NCBI GenBank assembly: GCA_913045175.1
Contig: CAJWQG010000021.1
Coordinates: 1 to 54,064, forward strand
Origin: an uncultured Gammaproteobacteria bacterium
GTDB taxonomy: Bacteria > Pseudomonadota > Gammaproteobacteria > Pseudomonadales > Azotimanducaceae
Direction: 5' to 3'
DNA: 54,064 bases
The position numbers and the translations under genes are program-made. Below the pieces are notes generated by a model, which was given only the letters and a program-made list of their open reading frames with translations, did no database searches and was not told the DNA's origin. Below are positions 31,480-40,132 of this stretch, piece by piece. The first letter of the stretch is position 1. Each line of letters starts with the position of its first letter.

Positions 31480-32592
31480 CTAAACGTGTGTCTTTTCTAA
31501 CGAGTCAATAATACGAGTCACTGGTCGTGTAAGGCCAATTGCGGGTGGTTGCGTGAGGGAATACCAGAGAAGATTGTCTGACTCATGGACCCTATCCCTG
31601 GCTGCTGCATGAATGTGGATGGGCGTTATCTCCAAATGGAAATGCGTGAACGTATGCCGGAAGGGCGCCATTGACTCTTTTGTCTGTGATATTACGAAGG
31701 AATCAGCGAGGTAACGGTCTACGCCTGCCAGATCTGTTTCCGGAAAGCTCCACAATCCTCCCCACAGTCCGGCAGGGGGACGTTTTTCGAGCATGACTTC
31801 GCTGTGGTCGTTGGTGATAACCAGCATGCAGGTGGTTTTGGTAGGCAGAGATTTCGTGGGCTTTTTACCCGGATAGAATTCGATTCGGCTATCGAGATGA
31901 GCTTTGCAATCAGAAGTAAACGGGCAGTTGGGGCAGTCAGGCTTGGTTCTGGTGCAGAGAGTCGCACCAAAGTCCATGATGGCCTGAGTGTAATGTGCCA
32001 CACGTTGTTGTGGCGTTAGGGCTTCCGCATTCTCCCATAGTTCATTGGCGACCTTGGTCTGACCCGGCCAGCCATCGATGGCTAGATATCTGGCTAATAC
32101 ACGTTTGACGTTACCATCCAGAATCACCGCGAATTGATCGGTACAGATTGCAACAATGGCGCCAGCAGTGGATCGGCCGATGCCCGGCAGTGCGCAGAGT
32201 TCGTCGACGGTTAGCGGTAACTCGCCGTTATAGTCTGCAACAATTTGTAGTGCGGCCTTATGTAGATTACGTCCCCTGGCGTAGTAGCCGAGTCCTGTCC
32301 ACTGATGCAGCACACTGTCCTGATCAGCGTCTGCAAGTGCGGCGACTGTCGGAAATCTCTCGATGAAACGCTCGAAGTAGGGAATAACGGTCTTGACTTG
32401 AGTCTGTTGCAGCATGATTTCCGATACCCAGACTCGGTAGGGTGTGATGTTATGTTGCCAGGGGAGGTCTTTACGCCCGAACTGATCGAACCAATGTAAA
32501 AGCCGGGGGGCGAAGGTTTCGGCGTCGCTATTAGCGAGTTGATTACTTCCCGGCTCGGGCAAGGTTCTCTCGTGCGTAATCACACAACACAT
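31480..32592 (-). CDS. mutY: Adenine DNA glycosylase MutY
   Basis: Removes adenine mispaired with 8-oxoguanine. The 370-aa protein has the catalytic Glu in S-E-I-M-L-Q-Q-T-Q (about residue 58), the helix-hairpin-helix L-P-G-I-G-R-S-T-A-G-A-I with the Asp in L-D-G-N-V-K-R-V, and the [4Fe-4S] motif C-x6-C-x2-C-x5-C (about 210-225). The C-terminal NUDIX-like domain carries G-L-W-G-G-L-W-S-F-P and F-T-H-F-H-L. The listed start overlaps the upstream gene by 50 bases; a later TTG or GTG start is possible, as the first ~25 residues are not conserved. Confidence 0.95.
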   Translation of the reverse strand: MCCVITHERTLPEPGSNQLANSDAETFAPRLLHWFDQFGRKDLPWQHNITPYRVWVSEIMLQQTQVKTVIPYFERFIERFPTVAALADADQDSVLHQWTGLGYYARGRNLHKAALQIVADYNGELPLTVDELCALPGIGRSTAGAIVAICTDQFAVILDGNVKRVLARYLAIDGWPGQTKVANELWENAEALTPQQRVAHYTQAIMDFGATLCTRTKPDCPNCPFTSDCKAHLDSRIEFYPGKKPTKSLPTKTTCMLVITNDHSEVMLEKRPPAGLWGGLWSFPETDLAGVDRYLADSFVISQTKESMAPFRHTFTHFHLEITPIHIHAAARDRVHESDNLLWYSLTQPPAIGLTRPVTRIIDSLEKTHV

Positions 32593-32968
32593 GGATGATG
32601 CCGCGAGTCACTTCTTTGTTGCCTGACATCAGCTCGTAGAGTGATTCGCCATCTACACACAGCAATGTGCAGTCTTCAATGGCTTCGGCGGATGCGGCTC
32701 TTGGTTCAGGGTCTAGCGCTGCCAGTTCTCCGAATACTGCACGGTTGCCGAAAACGCCGAGCTCTTGCTCTCCATCGAAAATTCGCACCTTGCCATATGC
32801 AACGATATACATTGAATTTCCGAGGTCTCCCTGTTCCATGATGACATCACCGGCATCGTATTCCACGGATTCGACAATCGTTGCGAGATCGACCAGTTGG
32901 GCTTCGGGCACCGATGAGAAGATGCTGACTGACTTTAGAATCAGAACCTTTTCGATGGTTAATAGCAT
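32543..32968 (-). CDS. Stand-alone cyclic nucleotide-binding domain protein
   Basis: The 141-aa protein is a single cNMP-binding beta-barrel: F-S-S-V-P-E-A-Q-L, Y-D-A-G-D-V-I-M-E-Q-G-D, Y-I-V-A-Y-G-K-V-R-I and the phosphate-binding cassette F-G-E-L-A-A-L-D-P-E-P-R-A-A-S-A (about residues 78-93) with its Glu and Arg. There is no DNA-binding helix-turn-helix. It directly follows the large transporter/HEAT gene (67 bases), and the two may work together as a ligand-sensing module. It overlaps the mutY start. Confidence 0.88.
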   Translation of the reverse strand: MLLTIEKVLILKSVSIFSSVPEAQLVDLATIVESVEYDAGDVIMEQGDLGNSMYIVAYGKVRIFDGEQELGVFGNRAVFGELAALDPEPRAASAEAIEDCTLLCVDGESLYELMSGNKEVTRGIIHVLCDYARENLARAGK

Positions 32969-33035
32969 AGTGACCTAATGACAAAACAACTGCCGGGTAT
33001 TATGGCGAGCTTATCGTGTTACCGCTAGCCCGATA

Positions 33036-35993
33036 TTAGGCTGGCTCCGTTGGCGGTAGTACGCTCAGCAGTCCCTGAACAACTGCCCTAACGCCTGGAT
33101 TTTCATCGCTCGAGTGGGCTACCAAAATGCGCCTCAGGTCTGCTGGTTCGAGTTGTACAAGGCTCCAGGCACTGGTTTCTCGATTTATCGCCTCCGGGTC
33201 GTTAAGTGATTGTCTGACGTGATCGATGTGTTCCGTTGCGGTTAGTTGACCAACTAGATAGATCAGGGAGCTTCTAGTCCAGAAAAATGCGTTTTCGAAG
33301 TGTGTCTCCATGATGTTGTCGAAACGCGCTTTGGGTTCAAGATGTTCCTGGGGGAACTTGTTGGACAGTGTTTCGAGTCTTTCCGTTACGGTTAGATCAT
33401 CCAATACGGGCAGTACGATCTGTTTGATATCGCCGGTTAGCAGATTATCCAGCACTTCTAGCGCAAATGTTCTTAGCTCCGCGACCTTGGAGTCAATATT
33501 GGCGCGGGCATCGAGCATAACAATCGATGGAAAAATGAATGAGATCAGTAGCAGCATGTTGTCGCGGCGGATATCAAGCTCGTTCCCAAGGGCCGCATGC
33601 AACATTCTATATTCACCCTTCTCGTAGAGGTCTTCCATTGCCGCAAGCAGGAAGGCGATGGTTTGAACTTCTTCCTCTATTTTATTGCCGAATATGTACT
33701 GGTCATCCGGGTCCGACTGGTAGCGCAACGTAGCCAGTGCGACGTAGATCTGATGTTGTAATTCAGGCTGCTCGATATCGATGTGGCGTAGCAGGATTTC
33801 CATCCCGGCAGTCCCACCGATTTCGCGAATGATATCGATCATATGAAGTTGTGCGACCCTACCGGATTCTGGAGATGAAAGTCCGGCTTCAAGTTCATAT
33901 AAAGCCGCCTCGCCGTACTGACGCAGTGCGTTACAAACGAAGACCTGCTGTGCCGGGTTCGATAGCTTGGCTGCCAGCTCGTTGAGCAGACGTAGGTCTC
34001 GCAAGCGCCCTGCCGCATAAATGGCTTTTTCCAGTACCTCATTGTCCAGGTCTGCAAATAGTTCGACCAGAAACTCTGAAAAGTGTGGGTCGCCTATTTC
34101 AGAAATCACATCGGCAGCGAAAATTCGCTCCGATGAATTGCCGCGTATTGCCCCGAGTAGAAAGTCATTGGCTATGTCATTGGTCGGTTCATAGCTCAAT
34201 ATTCCTATCAATGCACCGCGCTTTAGGTCCTTGTGGAATGTATTGAGATAGGGGGCCAGTTTCTCGACAACATCGTCCGGCTTCAGGCTCGAGTAGGTAA
34301 TCAGGGCTTCTCCACGTACTCCCGAATCGGATTCCGATTCGATATGCTTGAGTACAATGGAAGTGAGTGGTTTGATATCCATACTTGCGATACGGCGCAG
34401 TACGTCTAACTTGACTTCACGGTTGTTGTTGGAAAGAACCTGTTTAATGAGCTCTGTGATTTCCGGGTGTTCAATTTCTTCGAGCAGATTGAGGCAATAA
34501 AATACCTCGGCAGGGTAAGAGCTATCGATGCCTCCTTTAATGATGTCGAGGCTGGCGTTGTCGAGATCTGAGATGGCGAGTTCGCCAACTTTGCGTTTCT
34601 GAATACTGAGTACCAGGTTTGCCAGGTAGTGCTTTCGAACCACAAAAGAGACAGCTATCCAGCAGAGCATGAGCACGCTCAGAACGAGAAGAAAGAACTT
34701 GGGTTCCCAATTGAGTGTTTCTGAGAGTACGTATAGGCAGACCCCAGCGATTCCGCCGGCAAGAGGGTCGACTACACCCTCGATCAGAGAGGTTCCCTTG
34801 GTGCGTTGCCTATCCGGTAACACTTGAAAAAGTATTGTTACTGTTGGCTTCCAGATTGCAGACTGGAGCACAAAGCGCAAGCCGTTGGTAAGGACCATGA
34901 TGGCGAATACAAATGTGGTCCCTGCGCCGAAGAGCTCGAGCGCACTCGCGGAAGATGAACCGACGAAAACGACAATGGGAAATGTCAGTATGCCAAACAT
35001 TATTCCGAAGCGACGAAGGATTGGCGCAAACAGGAAGACCATGGTGAACAGTGTTAGCAAGCCTGAGATGGCAAAAAACTGCGCGATAAATTCTGCAAGC
35101 TGGTGTTCATCCGGAAACTGCTCGGTCGCATACCCGTAGAATGCAACGTCGAGAAAAAAGTAAGCGAACATATATGCCGAATAGCAAAGCGCGATCAACT
35201 TAACGTAGTTGAGACGCAACATGCCGAATAGTCTCGTATCATTTTCAACGTTTTCATCAACACCACGTACCACGAGATTGGTGCTGAAATGGCTTACCGT
35301 AAACTGCACGATAGCGAACACAAGACCGGTCGAGATAATAGCGACCAGCAACAGATCTTCAATGCTGACAAGATTAAGCAACAAGACTACCAGCATGCCG
35401 CCTACCATTTCCGCGAGAAATTCTCCCGAGCGCGTAATACCTGATAACCGCTTGGTCTGCCTAACATTCAGGAGGCGTGTGAGTAGGGCAATGAATTGCA
35501 GACTGAACAGCATATACACCACTTCGAAAAAAAGCGGCAGTGTAAAGATGACGATATTGCTATCGGTAATGCCGAGTAGTGAACGAAAGAAGATCAACCC
35601 AACGGTAATCGTACCGAGGATAGTAAAAAGATAGCTTCTGATTGAAAGCGCGTGAGTCACTCGGTCGATTATGATCGTGACTGGCATACCTATGAGTGCC
35701 AGTAGAATGGCGATAAGTGCCAGTTGTTCGGAACCGTAATGTTTCAGGAATAGAGTCAGCGCGCATACACGAATCATCCCGATTGCGATTCCGGACATAA
35801 ACATATTGCCGAATAGCAATGCTGTAACTGACTTTTCTTCCGGGCGAACACCCAGGCGAGCCAGACATTGTTCGGTTTTTGACAGGGTGACGTTCCCGGT
35901 CACTGCCAGATCAGTCAAAAAATAAATCCCAAGTCTGATAAGTCGACGATTATGCGATATTCGAGGGAGGTGTTCGATCTTTGATCTCTGCAT
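33036..35993 (-). CDS. Transporter-like membrane protein with C-terminal HEAT-repeat domain
   Basis: The 985-aa protein has an N-terminal part of about 12 hydrophobic segments (residues 65-470) resembling the ATP/ADP-translocase/MFS fold (motifs R-L-S-G-I-T-R-S-G-E and T-K-G-T-S-L-I-E-G-V-V-D-P-L-A-G-G are typical of that group). A soluble half of ~500 residues follows, built from HEAT-like helical repeats (V-K-L-D-V-L-R-R-I-A; G-V-R-G-E-A-L-I-T; L-K-R-G-A-L-I-G-I-L). Nucleotide transport is suggested but substrate residues cannot be checked by eye. The downstream gene encodes a cyclic nucleotide-binding domain that could be its regulatory partner. Confidence 0.8.
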   Translation of the reverse strand: MQRSKIEHLPRISHNRRLIRLGIYFLTDLAVTGNVTLSKTEQCLARLGVRPEEKSVTALLFGNMFMSGIAIGMIRVCALTLFLKHYGSEQLALIAILLALIGMPVTIIIDRVTHALSIRSYLFTILGTITVGLIFFRSLLGITDSNIVIFTLPLFFEVVYMLFSLQFIALLTRLLNVRQTKRLSGITRSGEFLAEMVGGMLVVLLLNLVSIEDLLLVAIISTGLVFAIVQFTVSHFSTNLVVRGVDENVENDTRLFGMLRLNYVKLIALCYSAYMFAYFFLDVAFYGYATEQFPDEHQLAEFIAQFFAISGLLTLFTMVFLFAPILRRFGIMFGILTFPIVVFVGSSSASALELFGAGTTFVFAIMVLTNGLRFVLQSAIWKPTVTILFQVLPDRQRTKGTSLIEGVVDPLAGGIAGVCLYVLSETLNWEPKFFLLVLSVLMLCWIAVSFVVRKHYLANLVLSIQKRKVGELAISDLDNASLDIIKGGIDSSYPAEVFYCLNLLEEIEHPEITELIKQVLSNNNREVKLDVLRRIASMDIKPLTSIVLKHIESESDSGVRGEALITYSSLKPDDVVEKLAPYLNTFHKDLKRGALIGILSYEPTNDIANDFLLGAIRGNSSERIFAADVISEIGDPHFSEFLVELFADLDNEVLEKAIYAAGRLRDLRLLNELAAKLSNPAQQVFVCNALRQYGEAALYELEAGLSSPESGRVAQLHMIDIIREIGGTAGMEILLRHIDIEQPELQHQIYVALATLRYQSDPDDQYIFGNKIEEEVQTIAFLLAAMEDLYEKGEYRMLHAALGNELDIRRDNMLLLISFIFPSIVMLDARANIDSKVAELRTFALEVLDNLLTGDIKQIVLPVLDDLTVTERLETLSNKFPQEHLEPKARFDNIMETHFENAFFWTRSSLIYLVGQLTATEHIDHVRQSLNDPEAINRETSAWSLVQLEPADLRRILVAHSSDENPGVRAVVQGLLSVLPPTEPA

Positions 35994-36044
35994 TTTAGAG
36001 ATAGAATCTGATAATCTGCACGCTTTCGATTTGGGGAAGTGTTA

Positions 36045-37439
36045 ATGGCTGAAGTAGGAGCTGAATCCAATCCGCTACGGGTCGCAATCATTGGTTCTGG
36101 CCCGGCTGGGTTCTACACCGTTAGCAACTTTTTTAAGCAAAATGAGCTAAGGGTAGAGCTGGATATGTACGACCGGCTGCCCACTCCGTTTGGCCTTGTT
36201 CGCGCTGGCGTGGCGCCAGATCATCAGAAGGATAAGTCGGTGATGCGTGCCTACGACAAGAGTGCGGCCAACGCCAACTTTCGTTTCTTCGGTAACGTCG
36301 AGTTCGGTAGCCATATAACGCTTGAGGACCTGAAGAAATACTATCATCAGGTCATCTTTACCACGGGTGCGCCAGTGGATCGAAACCTCGATATCCCGGG
36401 GGAAGAACTGGTGGGTAGTCATTCTGCTACAGAGTTTGTTGCCTGGTACAACGGGCATCCGGATTTTGCCAACTTGGCGTTTGACCTTAGTCAGGAGAGT
36501 GTCGCTATTGTAGGAATGGGTAACGTCGCAATGGACGTTGCTAGAATCCTGTCGAAGACGCCGGAAGAATTGGCAGAGACCGATATAGCGGACTATGCAC
36601 TTGAGGCCTTGCGAGAGAGCAAGGTGAAGAATGTTTACCTGCTGGGTCGGCGCGGTCCTGCACAGGCAGCTTTCACACCGCCTGAAATCAAGGAAATGGG
36701 TGAGCTGATTGATTCGGATGTCACGATCCCAGCGGACGAAGCTGCACTTGATGCAGTGAGCCTTGAATACGTGGAGAACAATCCAGATAAGAACGCCGAT
36801 AAGAATATTGGCTACATTACCGACTATGCCGCCAGAGAAAGAACAGACAAGAAAAAGCTGCTGACCATTCGTTTTCTGGTGTCTCCGGTTGAGCTGATTG
36901 GTGAAGGCGGCGCGGTGGTGGCGGTGAAAATCGTCAAGAACGAGGCATACAAGTCAGAAGATGGTTCAGTGCGCCCCCGTGCGACTGAGGTTTTCGAGGA
37001 GTTGCCGGCAGGGCTGGTATTCAGGTCGGTTGGCTATCGCGGTGTTTCTTTACCTGGTGTGCCATTCCACGAGAGTTGGGGAACCATTGAGAATGACAAG
37101 GGCAGGGTGCAGACAAGTGACGGAGAACCGGTAACCGGTCTTTATACGGCGGGCTGGATCAAGCGCGGCCCATCCGGTGTGATTGGTACTAATAAGACCT
37201 GCGCCCAGGAAACCGTGCAGTGTATGGTGGAGGATCTTGAGGCCGGTAAGCTGCTGAGCCCCGAAGATACTGGTAAGGATGCCATCGAGGCGCTGGTCAG
37301 GGAAAGACAGCCGCAGGTAATCACCTACGAGGACTGGAAAACAATCGATGTCGCGGAAGTAAGACGGGGCGAAGCTGAGAACAGGCCCAGGGTAAAATTC
37401 ACCAATGTGGGCGACATGCTGGCTGTTTTGGGGCGTTAA
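36045..37439 (+). CDS. Ferredoxin/adrenodoxin-NADP reductase, FprA type
   Basis: FAD enzyme that moves electrons between NADPH and ferredoxins. At 464 aa it has the N-terminal FAD motif I-I-G-S-G-P-A-G-F-Y, D-R-L-P-T-P-F-G-L-V-R-A-G-V-A-P-D-H, the NADP-binding V-G-M-G-N-V-A-M-D-V-A-R, G-R-R-G-P-A-Q-A-A-F-T and the C-terminal G-W-I-K-R-G-P-S-G-V-I-G-T-N-K. ATG 36045 follows GGGGAAG. It diverges from the transporter/HEAT gene and stands alone. It could feed the Rieske protein or another ferredoxin in this genome. Confidence 0.95.
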   Translation: MAEVGAESNPLRVAIIGSGPAGFYTVSNFFKQNELRVELDMYDRLPTPFGLVRAGVAPDHQKDKSVMRAYDKSAANANFRFFGNVEFGSHITLEDLKKYYHQVIFTTGAPVDRNLDIPGEELVGSHSATEFVAWYNGHPDFANLAFDLSQESVAIVGMGNVAMDVARILSKTPEELAETDIADYALEALRESKVKNVYLLGRRGPAQAAFTPPEIKEMGELIDSDVTIPADEAALDAVSLEYVENNPDKNADKNIGYITDYAARERTDKKKLLTIRFLVSPVELIGEGGAVVAVKIVKNEAYKSEDGSVRPRATEVFEELPAGLVFRSVGYRGVSLPGVPFHESWGTIENDKGRVQTSDGEPVTGLYTAGWIKRGPSGVIGTNKTCAQETVQCMVEDLEAGKLLSPEDTGKDAIEALVRERQPQVITYEDWKTIDVAEVRRGEAENRPRVKFTNVGDMLAVLGR

Positions 37440-37451
37440 ACCTGGGGGTGA

Positions 37452-37515
37452 GGTAGGACCGTTATGCCAGTGGCATAACGCAGCCTACCGAACGACCGGC
37501 CATGGATGGCCGGTC
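37452..37515. repeat. Pair of REP-like palindromes
   Basis: CGTTATGCCA (37460-37469) and TGGCATAACG (37471-37480) form a perfect inverted repeat, extended outward by GGTAGG (37452-37457) and CCTACC (37484-37489). A second perfect palindrome, GACCGGCCAT-GG-ATGGCCGGTC, follows at 37494-37515. Neither has a T tract. Such unit pairs between genes are typical of REP/BIME-type dispersed repeats, but only this one copy lies in the window. Confidence 0.6.
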
Positions 37516-37618
37516 CGGAGGACGCACCATGGATGGTTTACAGACGAGTTGATATTCGGCTTGAGTCCACAAACGAATCTACGTAATCTGAATCCTCTTC
37601 CCTGACAGAGACAAGGAT

Positions 37619-38449
37619 ATGCGACCAATTTCTACTTCTGCTATTTCGTTCGGCATGGTCTCAATTCCAGTTAGGATGTACGCCTCCGCCGACACCTCCA
37701 GCTCGGTAAGTTTCAACCGCATCCATAAAGACTGTGGTTCTCGCCTGAAACAGCAATACATCTGTGCCAAAGATGGAGATATCGTTCCCAAAGAGGACAT
37801 GGTTAAAGGTTATGAATTTGCCCGTGATCAATATGTGCTTTTTACGCAGGAAGAAATAAAGGCGCTGGGAGCGGTTAAAAGCGACACAATCGATATCGTT
37901 GAATTTGTACCGCTCAGTTCAGTCGATCGCATCAATCTTGAAAAGGTTTACTTTCTTAGTCCCGGCAAGGGCGGCGATCGACCCTATAAGCTACTCTAGA
38001 TTGCGCTGCAGGGGACTGGTATGGCAGGTATTGTAAGATATGCGGCGCGGGGCAAGGGCTATCTAGTGATGATTCGGCCCATGGGAGACGGGCTCGCGAT
38101 GGAACAGCTCCACTATGCGGATGATCTTCGCTCCTTCGATGAGGTCAATTTACCGGAAGACGTGGAAGTTCAGGATGCTGAGGTTGATCTTGCCGTGCAG
38201 ATCATCGAACAGGTTTCTGTCGATGAATACGATCCGGCCAAATACTCCGATGAGGTGAAATCCAGGGTGCTTGAGCTTATTCAGGAAAAGATCGAGGGAA
38301 ACGATATTACCGAGGCGCCCACTGCGCCCGCTGAAGAGAAGATCGTCGATCTGATGGATGCCTTGAAGGCCACGCTGGCATCGAAAGGCGATGAGAAACC
38401 AAAATCGGCGAAGCAAGGTAAGGGCCGGCTTAAATCCGTGTCATCCTAG
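37619..38449 (+). pseudogene. ku: Ku DNA-end-binding protein, interrupted by one amber codon
   Basis: Bacterial Ku binds DNA double-strand ends for non-homologous end joining with LigD. The frame opens with I-S-F-G-M-V-S-I-P-V-R-M-Y and continues through K-G-Y-E-F-A-R-D-Q-Y-V and Y-F-L-S-P-G-K-G-G-D-R-P-Y-K-L-L. There TAG (37997-37999) intervenes, after which the same frame resumes with A-L-Q-G-T-G-M-A-G-I-V-R-Y-A-A-R-G-K-G-Y-L-V and the normal C-terminal half plus a basic tail. Total 276 codons, a normal Ku length. A restart at ATG 38021 would give only the C-terminal half. No ligD lies nearby. The gene is otherwise undamaged, so the mutation looks recent. Confidence 0.88.
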
Positions 38450-38462
38450 ATCGTGTCGCTGG

Positions 38463-39287
38463 TTATTTGACGAGCGACGCCAGCACCTCATCTATTGTTT
38501 CTGCAGGGGTTTCTTTGAACCCACCCAGTCGCGAGAATGTATCTGCGGCTGCTTCATGAAAGCCACCTGAAAATCCAGCGGAGGCAAAGGTAGCGGCAAT
38601 CTCTCGCATCTCACCTTCAAATCGCCAGGCTTTGGCAGTATTGCGGGCGACCTGGTTATGGGTTCGGTTAGTAAACTCCTCGCCCCATCGGTTTTCCAGG
38701 TTAGCGCGGACACCCTCGGTTTCAGCGACCGCCAGTATGGCTGTTAACAGCGCGGTTGTGCCCTTGGTGTAGGCGGCGAAAACCATCTTAAGTGCGGAAG
38801 CTGAGCCGATTTCATCTGATATCACATGGGCTTGTAGGGGAGATCCTGAAAAAATATCTGCGATCGTCTGTGCATCGGTACCCGAAAGATAAAAGTTGGT
38901 TCCAGCGGATGCCTCCCAGGCGGGGCCACCAATAATTCCGCCGTCGACAAACTTAGCACCGCCACTTTGTACTCGCTCGGCAATTCCCCGGGTGCGTCCT
39001 GGCGCAATGGCGTTTCCTTCTACGTATATTCCGGTGAATCCGTTTTCCATCACCTCGGTTGCAACGTCTTCCGCCGCGTGGGGAGGACAAACACTGAGGA
39101 TAACCTCACTTTGTTCCACCATACTGGCAACCGTGCGGCAATCTTCCAGATTGCCGCGAGAGGCCCGCTCGACGCTTTCTGCACTGCGCCCGGTAGATGC
39201 CCAGAGGACCCGATTTTTGTTATGTGTAGCAGCCGAGCCAACGGACGCGCCCATGGCGCCCGGGTGAATTAGTCCTACAACGCTCAT
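38463..39287 (-). CDS. NAD(P)-dependent oxidoreductase, 6-phosphogluconate/3-hydroxyisobutyrate dehydrogenase-like
   Basis: The 274-aa protein has a Rossmann domain with G-L-I-H-P-G-A-M-G-A-S (a G-x-x-x-x-G-x-M-G form), S-V-C-P-P-H-A-A and Y-V-E-G-N-A-I-A-P. A G-G-I-I-G-G-P segment follows, then a helical domain with the catalytic-type Lys in A-L-K-M-V-F-A-A-Y-T-K-G and a C-terminal DUF1932-like part. It is last in a long leftward operon and overlaps the preceding LLM gene by 4 bases. Substrate unknown. Confidence 0.85.
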   Translation of the reverse strand: MSVVGLIHPGAMGASVGSAATHNKNRVLWASTGRSAESVERASRGNLEDCRTVASMVEQSEVILSVCPPHAAEDVATEVMENGFTGIYVEGNAIAPGRTRGIAERVQSGGAKFVDGGIIGGPAWEASAGTNFYLSGTDAQTIADIFSGSPLQAHVISDEIGSASALKMVFAAYTKGTTALLTAILAVAETEGVRANLENRWGEEFTNRTHNQVARNTAKAWRFEGEMREIAATFASAGFSGGFHEAAADTFSRLGGFKETPAETIDEVLASLVK

Positions 39288-40116
39288 TGGATATACCTCT
39301 CTGTAATATCTTCGACGAACTGCACTAGATCGGCCTCGTTCTTACCGCCCTGAAGTAGTATCAATCGGTCTACACCAAGGTCTTCGAAGGCCTGAAATGC
39401 TTCGTCAGACGGTCTTACTCCGGGTGTAATACTAACTTCCAGTATACCAAGTTCTTTGGGACGACCGTATTTCGCTTCAGCCTCTGTCAGGCCTTCAAGA
39501 CATTGTCTGGTGCCATCTTGATCCATGCCGAACCCATACCAACCCTGTGCGCTGGTAACTGCGCGGCGAAATGCGGCAGGTGAATTGCCACCGACGATGA
39601 TGGTGGGACCACCTGCTTGAGCAGGTTGCGGACGCGCCTGGATGCCCGAGAAGGAAAAAAACCGCCCATCAAATGTAGGTGCATCTGAAGTCCAGAGTTC
39701 GCGCATGGCTGCGATGTACTGGCACCTCGTTCCTCGAAATTAACACCCAGTGCGTCGAACTCCGCTTTCAGGTATCCAGCGCCAATACCGAATAGCAACC
39801 GCCCAGCCGAAAGATGGTCCAGATTGCCCATTTCCTTTGCCAGAACGACGGCGTTTCTTTGCGCAAGCAGGGTAACCCCGGTACCCAGTTTGATCCTGGA
39901 GGTGAACCCGGCGATATATGAAAGCGCTGTCGATGGATGCACCATGGAAAATAGTGGTGCTGCCGGTGAGGGTGGTTCCTGGGGATCGGGTAGCACCACG
40001 TGCTCGCCAGTCCAGAGTGATTCGAAACCACAGTTTTCGGCGGCGGTGGCGACGGCTCGCATAACCTCAGGGTCTGCGCAGATGCCATTGTTGATACCAA
40101 AGAGTCCGTACTTCAA
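39284..40116 (-). pseudogene. LLM-class flavin (F420-type) oxidoreductase, frameshifted
   Basis: Codons 1-133 from ATG 40116 give a luciferase-like monooxygenase N-terminus (F-E-S-L-W-T-G-E-H-V-V-L-P, L-G-T-G-V-T-L-L-A-Q-R-N, G-R-L-L-F-G-I-G-A-G-Y). After F-E-E-R-G-A near 39718 the reading shifts by one base; the second frame continues Y-I-A-A-M-R-E-L-W-T-S and P-T-I-I-V-G-G to TGA 39286-39284. One missing base is the simplest cause. The two halves together make a normal ~280-aa enzyme. It sits inside an intact operon, so a sequencing error is a real alternative to decay. Confidence 0.8.
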
Positions 40117-40132
40117 GTTGTACCTCCAACTC

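Noticed and set aside
37405-37605. Small rightward open frame after the ferredoxin-NADP reductase gene
   Set aside because: It overlaps the reductase end and runs through the palindromic repeats; composition is not protein-like.
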